A stretch of DNA of 64,000 bases from DT-110 sp964342305 (GTDB lineage Bacteria; Bacteroidota; Bacteroidia; Chitinophagales; Saprospiraceae), in NCBI GenBank assembly GCA_964342305.1, contig CAYFGK010000013.1, forward strand, positions 1 through 64,000. The letters run 5' to 3'. The notes under the pieces were generated by a model. That model worked only from the letters and a program-made list of their open reading frames with translations, did no database searches and had not been told where the DNA came from. Positions 25,349 to 35,500 of this stretch are shown one piece after another; position 1 is the first letter of the stretch; each line of letters starts with the position of its first letter. The position numbers and the translations under genes are program-made.

Positions 25349-25654
25349 TTAAGCAATGCTTTCAATGCGAATTTTGGAGAAACGTTGGCGGTGGCCGTTT
25401 TTCACACGGTATCCTTTACGACGTTTCTTTTTGAAGACGATGACTTTGTCTCCTTTTTGGTGACCTAGTACGGTCGCATTCACTTTGGCTTTCAAAACCG
25501 GTTTGCCCAGTTCTACTTTACCATCGCGGTCAATGAGGTGTACCTGGTCGAAATCAACCTTGTCACCTTCCGCGGCCTGTAGCTGGTGGACGAAGAGCTC
25601 TTGCCCTTCCTCAACTTTGAATTGCTGACCAGCTATGGTTACAACTGCGAACAT
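25349..25654 (-). CDS. rplU: Ribosomal protein L21
   Basis: The 101-residue protein is a standard-length bL21, with MFAVVTIAGQQFKVEEGQELFVHQL at the start in part and the C-terminal RNA-binding segment KVIVFKKKRRKGYRVKNGHRQ. It lacks the long C-terminal extension that many Bacteroidota L21 proteins have; a comparable extension is instead on the adjacent L27. It is the first gene of the rplU-rpmA operon. A TATCTTTG element at 25699-25706 lies upstream. Confidence 0.95.
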   Translation of the reverse strand: MFAVVTIAGQQFKVEEGQELFVHQLQAAEGDKVDFDQVHLIDRDGKVELGKPVLKAKVNATVLGHQKGDKVIVFKKKRRKGYRVKNGHRQRFSKIRIESIA

Positions 25655-25698
25655 GTGTTAATGCTTTAATGGATTGTTATACTGTTATTTTGGAGGTG

Positions 25699-25706
25699 CA
25701 AAGATA
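25699..25706 (-). promoter_or_regulatory. -7 element of the rplU-rpmA operon
   Basis: TATCTTTG on the minus strand, 45 bp before the rplU ATG, matches TAnnTTTG. It would start transcription near 25692. A matching TTG at the proper distance was not found. Confidence 0.45.
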
Positions 25707-25837
25707 ACACATCTGCGGGTATTTTGAAAGCCCCTTCGCAGATATTCAATTATAGCATGGTAAACCACCCTTTGCGAAGTGTGGATGATGAGGGGTTTTG
25801 TAGTGGAAGGATTAAGGTTATAGCCCGGCCCGTCATG

Positions 25838-27082
25838 CTATAACAAATCCCGCAGTAGGAAAGTGAATCGCATGTTCTCTCCGTTTCTTTTTACGACGAG
25901 GCGTATTTTTTTGCCCTCTCTTTTACTGAGCTTGGAGGTGATCCCCTCCATATTGAAGAAGAACGCCGGCAGCCAGTTAATGCGCACCAGCTCATCCCCC
26001 TTTTTTAATCCTGCTTCATCAGCCGGACTACCGGGGATGACATAGAATACCTCGAAATTATTTAGGCTTGCGCCAAAAGCCCGCATGACCAGTCCGCTTT
26101 TGTCAAATTCCATATCCTCTTGCAGGTCTTCGACCTGACGCAAGTAAATATTTCCCCGTATGTAGTCAATAATCACCGTAAAGCGGTTTAGTAGTCGATT
26201 GCCGATGATGCCGTTACGGTCGTTTAGATAGGAACTATCCGCATTGGGATGCAATTCCTGGAAATTGGTAATCAGCTCCCGGAATTCAATGTCTTCGTCC
26301 AGCCGGAATCGATCTACGCGACCCATGTACCCGTCGAGGGAGCCTCCCAGCCCCATACCCAGTGCGCCCGGAATGACTTTTTCGGGTAAGGTGAGCAGGG
26401 TATCGGTATCGGTGTATAATAATAAGGATATGCTGGCTCCGGTATCCATCAGGAGTTTGGTATCGATTCCCTGGTTATTGGCCAGGCGGGTAAAAGCGTT
26501 TATGTAAGGTTTACCGCGGTGGAAATCGGCGGGCAATACGGTGAAGTCCGACACTCTGCGTTCGTTAAACCGGCGGGGGTCGTGGAAGGTGACGGTTTTG
26601 CGCCGGTAGTTGATCTCAACCACGAAACGGCGGATCATATCGGCGCCGATAATACCGTGGACGTTAATTCCCGCAAACTGGTCGAACCGGAAATAGTCTT
26701 CCTCCAGTACCAGGATCGACCGGTTCAGGAATTCCATATCGTCGATCTTCATATTTATTCCCCGTACCAGGTAGGCGTAGAGTTCCGTTTGCATATCGGC
26801 CCCCAGGATGGTAAACCGGCGTTGGTAATCCACCGACAGCATATCGGTGATCTCCCGGTTGGTGAGAATGGTATGTTCGGCACCGGTATCGAGAATGAAA
26901 CGCAATGGGAAGATCCGATTGAAAATGACTTTGATGACGATGAAGTTGTTCTCGTATTCAAAGGGGATCTCCACTTTTCCTTGTTTGGCGGCAGGGATAT
27001 ACAGGTCTGATCCCCGTTGAGCTGAGGACGTGTGCCAGCAGGTTGCACACAACCACAGAAGCAAAATCAATAGGTATCTCAT
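25838..27082 (-). CDS. Exported retropepsin-like aspartyl protease with PDZ domain
   Basis: The 414-residue protein has a signal peptide (MRYLLILLLWLCATCWHTSSAQ). Two aspartyl protease-like halves follow, each with a DTG active-site motif: FILDTGAEHTIL and LLMDTGASISLLL. A C-terminal PDZ domain (about residues 325-405) includes FYVIPGSPADEAGLKKGDELVRIN. Two DTG motifs in one chain would allow an intramolecular active site. The protein is predicted to be periplasmic or secreted. ATG at 27082 is chosen because the signal peptide begins there; an upstream in-frame start adds 33 residues of unlikely sequence. Substrate unknown. Confidence 0.87.
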   Translation of the reverse strand: MRYLLILLLWLCATCWHTSSAQRGSDLYIPAAKQGKVEIPFEYENNFIVIKVIFNRIFPLRFILDTGAEHTILTNREITDMLSVDYQRRFTILGADMQTELYAYLVRGINMKIDDMEFLNRSILVLEEDYFRFDQFAGINVHGIIGADMIRRFVVEINYRRKTVTFHDPRRFNERRVSDFTVLPADFHRGKPYINAFTRLANNQGIDTKLLMDTGASISLLLYTDTDTLLTLPEKVIPGALGMGLGGSLDGYMGRVDRFRLDEDIEFRELITNFQELHPNADSSYLNDRNGIIGNRLLNRFTVIIDYIRGNIYLRQVEDLQEDMEFDKSGLVMRAFGASLNNFEVFYVIPGSPADEAGLKKGDELVRINWLPAFFFNMEGITSKLSKREGKKIRLVVKRNGENMRFTFLLRDLL

Positions 27083-27197
27083 ATTTGGGTTGTCGGGTTG
27101 GAAAGTGCCTGCTTTTGGAGCAGGGGTGTAGTGAGTGATAGTGGGGTATGGGTGCGGCTTATATTTTTGTTGAAGTACCATAAAGTACCATTCATAG

Positions 27198-27231
27198 CAA
27201 ATCTAAGTGACGGTTTGTTAAAACCAGCCAA
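27198..27231 (-). promoter_or_regulatory. Promoter of the PDZ aspartyl protease gene
   Basis: On the minus strand TTG (27229-27231), a 23-nt spacer and TAGATTTG (27198-27205) fit the Bacteroidota pattern. The start of transcription would be near 27191, inside a pair of 8-bp direct repeats AAGTACCA (27173-27180 and 27183-27190) spaced 10 bp, one helical turn, which could be an operator. Confidence 0.4.
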
Positions 27232-27583
27232 CGGACCAAAAATCACTGTCAGTGGATTGACAGAATCTTTACCTTTACTTAATATAGCGAAGGTCAAATA
27301 GTTATATCGCAATTTTGTTTGGTAAAGCTCTCTTTTTGGAAAAACTTTCAGCCTATTCTTGTTTTTTTCAAACATTATTGTGACTTTTAATCAATGGTAG
27401 TTAGTGTATAACACACACCAATTGACCCTATCGAAAAGCCACACAAGACGCTAGTTTTCGTACAAACCCAGACATAAGAGCACGTAACATTGGATGGAAC
27501 ATCCACTGTTCAGGCCACTATTATGGCCGGATGGTGAGTATGCATACTTAACGTGTATTTTACTTAATCAAACTGGATATTGT
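27232..27583. other. Upstream region of the SusC/SusD operon
   Basis: The total gap between the protease and SusC genes is 501 bp. This part should contain the plus-strand promoter of the SusC gene and its long leader, but no convincing TTG/TAnnTTTG pair was identified. No regulatory gene (SusR, HTCS, ECF/anti-sigma) lies next to the operon. Confidence 0.4.
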
Positions 27584-30541
27584 ATGAAACTTAGAGTCGA
27601 CAAATGCCCGCAGTGGGTATTGCTCGTTGCGGCTATGTTGTTCTGTAACATGGCCATGGCACAACGCACCATTACTGGTGTGGTTACCGATGCCGAGAAC
27701 GGGGAGCCACTGATCGGGGCCAACGTACTGGTGGTAGGCACCAGTTCTGGTGCGGTAACCGATATAGATGGCTCCTACTCCATTGAGTTACCTTCCGATG
27801 CCACGCAACTCGAGTTTTCTTACACTGGTTATACTTCGCAAACGGTTACCGTGGGTGCTTCGAACACCCTGGACATTGCGTTGAGAGCCGGTGAAACACT
27901 CGACGAAATTGTAGTTACCGGATACAGCACTCAACGCCGGCGGGACCTGACGGGTTCAGTAGCTTCCCTGAATGAGAAAGATTTTAACCAGGGTGTTATC
28001 GTGGCACCTGACCAACTGATCCAGGGACGTACCCCGGGGGTACAGGTCGTCAACAACTCCGGTCAGCCGGGTGGTGCGACTACTGTCCGCATTCGTGGTA
28101 ATGCTTCTATTCGTGCCGGTAACTCCCCTCTTTTTGTAGTAGATGGGGTTCAGTTGACCGGTGCTTCTACTAAGCCAGGTACAAATGCTGGTGATCTGGG
28201 TAGCACGCCACCTTCCAACCCACTGAATTATCTGAACCCAAACGATATTGAGTCCATTCAGGTACTTAAAGATGCTTCCGCCACCGCCATTTATGGTTCA
28301 CGTGGTGCGAATGGGGTGGTTCTGATTACTACTAAGCGTGGACAAACGGGAGATCCCCGAGTAAACGTAAACACCTCATTAGGCTTCTCCGGAGTACTCA
28401 AAGAGTACGATGTTCTGGACGGTGATGAATATCGCCAGGCATTGCAGGACTACGGCCTCACCTCCGGTGATTTTGGTGACAACGTAGATGCCTTCGATGA
28501 AATTACCCGCACGGGCGTGGTGAATAACCACACGGTAGCGGTAAGCGGAGGTTCCGAAAAAGGGAATTATCGCGTTTCTCTTGGGTATTTTGATCAGGAA
28601 GGTATCGTTAAGGGCAACGAATTGAATCGTCTGAGTGCAAATATCTCAGGCCGGTATAAATTCATGGACAATGACCGCATCAGCCTTGATTTCAACCTGA
28701 TTGCTTCTCGTACGAATGAAGATGCACCTTCCGTTAGTACCAACGCAGGTTTTCGTGGCAGTTTGATCGGTAACGCGCTGCAGTGGAACCCGACGCACCC
28801 ACTGTACAATTCCGATGGTACGCCGATCATCATTCCCGAGTTCGGTAACTTCACCAATCCGGTAGCATTGATCGACGCCTTTTCCGATAAGGTGGAAACG
28901 ACCGACCTGATCGTGAACTTCTCGCCTTCCGTGAAAATTACCGACGGGTTGGTGTATAAGTTAACGTATGGTCTAAATACCGGTATTGGCTCTCGCCGTA
29001 CCCAATTGGCATCATATATCAATATCCAAAACGTAGAGGGTCGCGGACTTGCCTCCTTCAGTGAGCAGACTAACCGTCAGCAGATTCTCACGCACACCCT
29101 GAATTATAACAAGGAGTTCGGGTCGACCAGGTTTAATGGTCTGCTGGGGTATGAGTATCAAAAGTTTGAGGAGCGAGGTATTGGGGTATCTGCCCAGGAT
29201 TTCATCGTGGACGGAACGAGTACTGATTACACCAACATTTTCCAAAACTCCACAAATCAAAGCCGGGGAATAGGATCCGGGCAAGCGCCTGATTCAGAGC
29301 TCCAATCCTTCTTTACCCAGTTGAACTTCAACTTAAACGATCGCTTCCTCTTGACCGGTACGCTGCGTATTGATGGTTCCAGCAAATTTGGTGAGAACAA
29401 TAAATACGGTACCTTCCCTGCCTTTGCAGCTGCCTGGAACCTGCACAATGAGGATTTCCTGGCCGGTGGCGCATTTGACAACCTGAAGTTCCGTGTTGGT
29501 TGGGGACAAACGGGTAACTCATCCTTCCCCGCCGGTGCCGCTCAGGACCGCTTTAGCTTCGGTCAGCAGTCTATCGCTTTGGAAAACGTTGCCAACCCTG
29601 ATTTGCGTTGGGAAACGACTACTACCTTCAACGTCGGTTTTGACTTCGCCATGTTTGATTACAAGCTGACTGGTTCGTTGGAGTACTTTAACCGTAATAG
29701 CGAAGACCTTCTGTTCCAATTCCCAACCATTCAGCCCGCTCCTGCCGGATTCTACTGGATCAATCTGGACGGTAACGTCATTAACTCCGGGGTGGAATTG
29801 GCTCTGAACGCTACGGTATTGCAGAATGAAAAATTCTCAATGGATCTCGGCGGTAATATTACGTTCCTGGACAATACCATTGAAAATTACGATGGCCCGG
29901 CCGTTCGCTACGGTCAGCTTTTCGGACAGGGTATCTCTGGTGCTACAATTCACTTGCTGCAAAATGACCAGCCACTAAACGCCTTTTACCTGCGTGATCA
30001 CCTGGGTATCGGTGAAGACGGGCAGTCCGATTTTGCTGACAATGAAGCACTGTCCTTCCTGGGCAACCCTAACCCGGATGTGCTTTTGGGGGTTAACCTT
30101 GGCATTTACTACGGTAACCTGTCGTTCACCGCCAACTTCAACGGTACGTTTGGTGCGGATATCTACAACAACACCAAGAACACCGTTATTCCGATCGGTA
30201 ACCTGGGATCACGTAACATAGATGCCAACTTGTTGAACCAGGAAAACCAAGAGGCAACGTCTAACGCCATTAAGTCCTCGGATCGCTACCTGGAAGACGG
30301 TAGTCATATCCGACTGGCTAACGCTACTTTGGCTTACAACTTTGGTAATATCGGAAATGCCATTAGTGGCGTTCGCGTGTACCTGACTGGCCAGAACTTG
30401 TTTGTGATTACGGATTATACTGGATTCGATCCGGAGGTTAACACCGTGAATGACTTCAATGGTCTGCCATCAGCAGGTATCGAATACGTGCCGTATCCTT
30501 CAGCTCGTACCGTAGTCGTTGGTGCCAGCTTTAATTTCTAA
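27584..30541 (+). CDS. SusC/RagA family TonB-linked outer-membrane receptor
   Basis: The 985-residue protein has a signal peptide ending at NMAMAQ and an N-terminal carboxypeptidase-regulatory-like domain (about residues 28-110, ITGVVTDAENGEPLIGANVLV). A TonB-dependent plug follows, with the SusC signature DEIVVTGYSTQRRRDLTGSV and VLKDASATAIYGSRGANGVVLI, then a long beta-barrel ending in the aromatic terminus VVGASFNF. It imports oligosaccharides or similar large nutrients with the SusD lipoprotein. ATG at 27584 is chosen since the signal peptide begins there. Lack of an extra N-terminal FecR-interaction domain argues against direct anti-sigma signalling. Confidence 0.95.
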   Translation: MKLRVDKCPQWVLLVAAMLFCNMAMAQRTITGVVTDAENGEPLIGANVLVVGTSSGAVTDIDGSYSIELPSDATQLEFSYTGYTSQTVTVGASNTLDIALRAGETLDEIVVTGYSTQRRRDLTGSVASLNEKDFNQGVIVAPDQLIQGRTPGVQVVNNSGQPGGATTVRIRGNASIRAGNSPLFVVDGVQLTGASTKPGTNAGDLGSTPPSNPLNYLNPNDIESIQVLKDASATAIYGSRGANGVVLITTKRGQTGDPRVNVNTSLGFSGVLKEYDVLDGDEYRQALQDYGLTSGDFGDNVDAFDEITRTGVVNNHTVAVSGGSEKGNYRVSLGYFDQEGIVKGNELNRLSANISGRYKFMDNDRISLDFNLIASRTNEDAPSVSTNAGFRGSLIGNALQWNPTHPLYNSDGTPIIIPEFGNFTNPVALIDAFSDKVETTDLIVNFSPSVKITDGLVYKLTYGLNTGIGSRRTQLASYINIQNVEGRGLASFSEQTNRQQILTHTLNYNKEFGSTRFNGLLGYEYQKFEERGIGVSAQDFIVDGTSTDYTNIFQNSTNQSRGIGSGQAPDSELQSFFTQLNFNLNDRFLLTGTLRIDGSSKFGENNKYGTFPAFAAAWNLHNEDFLAGGAFDNLKFRVGWGQTGNSSFPAGAAQDRFSFGQQSIALENVANPDLRWETTTTFNVGFDFAMFDYKLTGSLEYFNRNSEDLLFQFPTIQPAPAGFYWINLDGNVINSGVELALNATVLQNEKFSMDLGGNITFLDNTIENYDGPAVRYGQLFGQGISGATIHLLQNDQPLNAFYLRDHLGIGEDGQSDFADNEALSFLGNPNPDVLLGVNLGIYYGNLSFTANFNGTFGADIYNNTKNTVIPIGNLGSRNIDANLLNQENQEATSNAIKSSDRYLEDGSHIRLANATLAYNFGNIGNAISGVRVYLTGQNLFVITDYTGFDPEVNTVNDFNGLPSAGIEYVPYPSARTVVVGASFNF

Positions 30542-30557
30542 TTGATTAATTTCCAAG

Positions 30558-30602
30558 GGGATCTGACAAAAAACGGAAACGTCTAGCTTTTGTCAGATTC
30601 CC
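30558..30602 (+). promoter_or_regulatory. Intercistronic hairpin between susC-like and susD-like genes
   Basis: Arms GGGATCTGACAAAA and TTTTGTCAGATTCCC form a stem of 14 pairs with one bulged base and a 16-nt loop. No T-run follows, so it is not a standard terminator. It could be an mRNA processing or stability element that sets SusC/SusD ratios. Confidence 0.6.
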
Positions 30603-30678
30603 AATAATTCTTGCAATAGTTTAATTTATATCCGAACTTTCAATTATAATTGAACTTTTGCCTAAAAGAGGAATTTGT

Positions 30679-32199
30679 ATGAAACTTATCACTAAATGTT
30701 CACTCCTTCTGGGACTGGCACTCACTTTTAGTGCTTGTACTGACCTGGAAGAGACGCTGAACGAAGACCTTACTCGCCAGGATGCTGAGGCATTTCTGAA
30801 TGCGAATACAGACGTGAGCGCCCTGCTGCAAGCAGCTTATGATGGCGTGCGCGGCTACCAGAGCCAGGAGTTTTACTGGGCTGCTCAGGAACACACCTCC
30901 GATGAGGTGATTGGGCCAACCCGCGGTCCCGACTGGGACGACAACGGTATCTGGCGTGTACTCCACGATCATACCTGGGCTGCTGACCACAGCTTCCTGG
31001 AGCAAACATTTAACCAACTGCTTCAGGTAGTCTTTACCACTACCAACATCCTGACTTTTGAGACAACAGCATCGGAAGAAGCGCAAGCTCGCTTTTTACG
31101 GGCCTTTGTCATGTTGTCATTAGTCGATGGCTGGGGGCAGGTACCATTCCGCGATGCCGGCGGTAATTTGCTGGAAGCACCGACTGTTCTTTCCGGACAG
31201 GAAGCAGTGGATTTTGTAATTTCTGAGACTGAAGCCATAATTTCGGATCTGCCAGACGGTCCCGCCAGCGTCGCTAATAAAGATGCTGCCCGGGTGCTTT
31301 TGATGAAAGCATACCTCAACAAAGGAGCATTCGCTAACCGTGAAAGCCCAACCTTTGATGCCGGTGATATGAACCAGGTGATCGCCCGTGCCGACGAGAT
31401 CATCAATTCCGGTCAGTACGCACTTGCCGAAAACTACTTCGATAATTTCGCCCCCAATAATGATCAGATCTCCACGGAGAATATTTTCACTGGTGAAAAT
31501 ATTGGTGGCTCCAATGCCGGTAACGTAGCATCTCGCTGGTTCTGTACGCTTCACTACAACCAGAATCCTTCCGGTTGGAACGGGTTCACGACCATCGCTG
31601 ACTTTTACAATAAGTTTGAGGAAGATGATGCTCGTGCTTCTGCCGACTATCCTGGAATGACCGACGTAAGTGGTATTAATGCCGGGTTTTTGGTAGGCCA
31701 GCAGGTCGATGGCGACGGTAATGCATTGGAAGACCGTCGCGGTAACCCACTGGCGTTCACCGAAGACGTTTCCATCATTGAAACCGGAAATGACCTGGAA
31801 ATCACGGGTGTCCGCGTTGTTAAATACCCAATCGACTATGTGAATGGTCAGGTTGCCGATAACGATTATGTATTCTACCGCTATGCCGACGTTCTGCTGA
31901 TGAAAGCCGAGGCGTTGCTGCGTACCGGTAACGCCGGTGAGGCATTGTCAATCGTCAATGAAATTCGTACCCAGCGTGGTGTTGAGCCATTCGCTGAGTT
32001 GACGCTGGACAACCTGATCGATGAGCGCGGGCGTGAATTGTACTGGGAAGGACATCGCCGTACCGATTTAATCCGGTTTGGCCGCTTCCTGGATGCCTGG
32101 GATGAGAAGCCTGCTTCCGGACCCGAGCGTCTGTTGTTCGCCATTCCTCCAACCGCTCTGGCGGTCAACCCTAATCTGACGCAAAATCCTGGCTACTAA
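30679..32199 (+). CDS. SusD/RagB family nutrient-binding lipoprotein
   Basis: The 506-residue protein has a lipoprotein signal with the lipobox FSAC (ALTFSACTD). A SusD-like N-terminal domain follows (LEETLNEDLTRQDAEAF, ALLQAAYDGV), then TPR-type helical units (RFLRAFVMLSLVDGWGQVPFRD; ARVLLMKAYLNKGAF). The conserved C-terminal block is YRYADVLLMKAEALLRTGNAGEALSIVNEIR and ELYWEGHRRTDLIRFGRF. It caps the SusC barrel at the cell surface and binds the imported ligand. ATG at 30679 begins the signal peptide. It follows SusC by 137 bp and is followed by a terminator. Confidence 0.95.
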   Translation: MKLITKCSLLLGLALTFSACTDLEETLNEDLTRQDAEAFLNANTDVSALLQAAYDGVRGYQSQEFYWAAQEHTSDEVIGPTRGPDWDDNGIWRVLHDHTWAADHSFLEQTFNQLLQVVFTTTNILTFETTASEEAQARFLRAFVMLSLVDGWGQVPFRDAGGNLLEAPTVLSGQEAVDFVISETEAIISDLPDGPASVANKDAARVLLMKAYLNKGAFANRESPTFDAGDMNQVIARADEIINSGQYALAENYFDNFAPNNDQISTENIFTGENIGGSNAGNVASRWFCTLHYNQNPSGWNGFTTIADFYNKFEEDDARASADYPGMTDVSGINAGFLVGQQVDGDGNALEDRRGNPLAFTEDVSIIETGNDLEITGVRVVKYPIDYVNGQVADNDYVFYRYADVLLMKAEALLRTGNAGEALSIVNEIRTQRGVEPFAELTLDNLIDERGRELYWEGHRRTDLIRFGRFLDAWDEKPASGPERLLFAIPPTALAVNPNLTQNPGY

Positions 32200-32252
32200 G
32201 CCGTTGTGTGAGAAATAGTGGTTTCGCCGAATGGCGATGACGATCGCAAATG

Positions 32253-32290
32253 GAAAGGTCATTCGGTCTCCGGGTGACCTTTCTTTTTTT
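32253..32290 (+). terminator. Terminator of the SusC/SusD operon
   Basis: An 8-bp stem AAAGGTCA/TGACCTTT with a 13-nt loop is followed by CTTTTTTT. The MITE-like copy at 32291 is inserted in the T-run, with TTTTT on both sides. Confidence 0.75.
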
Positions 32291-32497
32291 AACGGGAGGT
32301 TGGGCCTGTATGATATTATAAAATGCAAAGAACCTCCTCCCGACATAGGGGAGTAAGTATTGGGTATTTGGATGGAAGCAAATCTTAATACCTAACCCTG
32401 TACTAAATACAAGGTGAAGTTGCGACCCTTAGTCACTTATTAAACAGATCGGCCTTCTCTGCTCGCAGTAACGAAGTGAAGGCGAGAACCCCACATT
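32291..32497 (+). mobile_element. MITE-like element, copy E
   Basis: The 207-bp element has a left end AACGGGAGGTTGGGC (14 of 15 identical to the family consensus) and a right end AACCCCACATT (9 of 11). It is flanked by TTTTT on both sides (32286-32290, 32498-32502), which is weak as a duplication because it is a homopolymer. The left hairpin CGGGAGGTT/AACCTCctCCCG is kept by changes in both arms. It differs from the other copies near the right end, where an extra hairpin-forming stretch (about 32450-32486) is present. It lies in the terminator of the SusD gene. Confidence 0.7.
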
Positions 32498-32538
32498 TTT
32501 TTACCTTACGTGATCAACGCTAACCAATCACGAAGCCT

Positions 32539-35500
32539 ATGAGACATTTGATCTGGGGCTTATTGGTGTTCCTTACCTGGTCTTGCCAAAAAGACAATAC
32601 TGACACCACCCAAGTCTTTGAATTGCTGGATCCTCAACAAACGGGTATCCTTTTCAGCAACAATATTGAACACACCGAAGACTTCAACATCTTCAGCTAC
32701 CGGAATTTCTATAATGGAGGTGGCGTATCCTTGGGCGATATCAATGATGATGGCCTTATCGACGTGTACATGACGGCCAACATGGGCCCCAACAAACTCT
32801 ATCTGAATCGGGGTAATCTAACCTTTGAAGACGTTACCGAACAGGCCGGCGTTGCCGGTAATCGCGGTTGGAGTACCGGGGTGGTTATGGTCGATATCAA
32901 CCAGGACGACCTCCTCGATATCTACGTGTGCAATGCCGGATACGTGGAAGGGGATGACCAGGCCAATGAATTATTCCTCAACCAGGGTGACGGTACCTTC
33001 CGGGAGGCAGCGGCAGAGTTTGGTCTGGATGAACGGGGCTATTCCACCCATGCCGCCTTTTTCGATTACGATCTTGACGGTGACCTGGACGCCTACATCC
33101 TCAATAATAGTTTCATACCGGTCAATACCCTGAACTACAGCAATAAGAGAGATTTACGGGCCGAAGACTGGCCCGTAAAAGACTTCCTCAAAGGAGGAGG
33201 CGATAAACTGTTGCGTAATGACGATGGGCAATTTGTCGACGTAAGTCAGGAAGCCGGTATTTACGGAAGCCTGATCGGCTTCGGTCTGGGGATAACGGTC
33301 GGGGACATCAACGGCGACATGTTGCCCGATATGTATGTCTCCAACGACTTTTTTGAGCGCGATTACCTCTACATCAATCAGGGTGATGGTACCTTCCGCG
33401 AAGACATAAAGAACTGGATGCAACACATCAGCCTGGCTTCCATGGGTGCCGACATGGCGGACTTAAACAACGATGGATATCCTGAGGTTTTCGTTACCGA
33501 AATGCTTCCCGAAACGGATAATCGCCGGAAATCGACCGTCACTTTCGAGAATTATAATACCTATTATCTGAAGGTACAACGGGATTTCGGTCACCAATAC
33601 ATGCAGAATACCCTCCAGCTGAATAATAAAAACCAATCCTTCAGCGAAATTGCCTATTTCAGCGGGGTTGCAGCCTCGGAATGGAGTTGGGGAGCTCTTC
33701 TCTTTGACGTGGATAATGACGGTTACCGCGACCTGTACGTTTGCAACGGAGTCTATCAGGATGTGACCGATCAGGACTTCATGGACTTTTTTGCCAATGA
33801 TGTCGCCCAGAAGTTAGCACTGACCGGTGAGAAGGAGGAGATGCAAAAGGTGATTGACCGTATGCCCTCCGAACCGCAAAAAAATAAACTATTCCGCAAC
33901 CGGGGCGACATGACCTTCGAAGACATTGGCGATCAGTGGGGTGTCGACCAAAAATCTTTTTCTAACGGAGCGGCCTACGGTGACCTGGATAATGATGGTG
34001 ACCTGGATATGGTTATCAATAACCTGAACATGGAATCCTACGTGTACGAAAACCACGCCAATGATCTTTTTGATCACCACTACCTCACCGTCGATCTGCG
34101 TGGTTCCGGTGCTAATACCAGAGCGATTGGTGCCAAGGTTCAATTGTACCGCGGTGATGAGGTGCTCAACTTCCAGATGATCCCGTCCCGTGGATTTCAA
34201 TCATCGATCGATTACCGGATGACCTTCGGACTGGGCAACTCTCCTGAATTAGACTCCATGGTGGTGGTTTGGCCCGACCGTACCCAAAGCGTTCGCACCA
34301 ACGTACCCGTTGATACCATACTAACTCTTCGCTATACTGATGCCCGGAGGATTGATTATCAACCCGAATGGATCTTACCGGAAGGGCAGCCCGACCAACG
34401 CCTTTTCCAGGCACAACCCGTCGATCTGGCAGGCCATCAGGAAGATGAATATGTCGACTTTTTTCAGGAAGGGTTGACCATCCGCATGCTGTCGCGGGAA
34501 GGTCCCTGCGCCGCAACCGGAGATGTAAACGGAGATGGAACAGAGGATCTCTTCCTGGGCGGTGCTGCCGGCCAGGAAGCTTCTTTGTACCTGCAGCAGG
34601 AGGGCCAAATGGTACTCCGGCCCGATGCCGGCTTTACGTTGTACGCCGATTTCGAAGATACCGCTGCTGAATTCGTGGATGTTGATAACGACGGCGACCT
34701 CGACCTTTTCGTAGGGTCGGGAGGTAACCACCGGCCCCTGCGCGATCGGTTGATGCAGGATCGCCTGTACCTGAATGACGGATCCGGCCAGTTTACCCTT
34801 TCTCCCAGCGCCATTCCGGTCAATGGCTTTAATACCGGTGAGGTTTTACCCCTTGATGTGAACGATGATGGGTTTAAGGACCTCATTGTGGCCAGCCGAT
34901 CGGTACCTCAGCAATACGGGGCAGCCCCGATATCCTACTTATTCCTCAACCAGGGTAATGGTTCCTTTAGTGATGCGACTGAAACCATGGCTCCCGATCT
35001 GTTGCGGGCCGGTATGCTGACTGATGTGCAGGCTGCTGATCTCAATAATGACGGGCAGATCGAGCTCATTTTGGTCGGGGAGTGGATGGCACCTAAGGTA
35101 CTCACCTGGAATGGACAAGCTTTTGAAACGTTCTCTGCCGGGTTGGAGGATTATTCCGGGTGGTGGAACACCCTGGAGGTGGCCGATTTAGATAACGATG
35201 GTGACCAGGATCTGATCATCGGTAACCGGGGAGAGAATTTTTATTTCACCGGTTCCCCGGAAAACCCGGCCAAATTGTGGTTGGCCGACTTCGATAACAA
35301 TAAAACTGTCGAGAAGATTATCACCTATACGGTTGATGGCAAAGACAAGCCAGTGGTAACCAAACGGGAGTTGACCAGCCAATTGCCGGCCCTTAAAAAA
35401 CAGAACCTCAAGCATGCTGACTATGCCGACCGGACCATCCAGGATCTGTTCGACCCCGGTGTTTTGGCGAAAGCCAGAGTACTGGAAGGAACGTATTTCA

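Noticed and set aside
24495..25352. Long plus-strand ORF opposite the L27 gene (Phe/Gly-rich)
   Set aside because: It is the antisense shadow of the repetitive Lys/Ala/Glu linker of L27; no independent start, promoter or homology.
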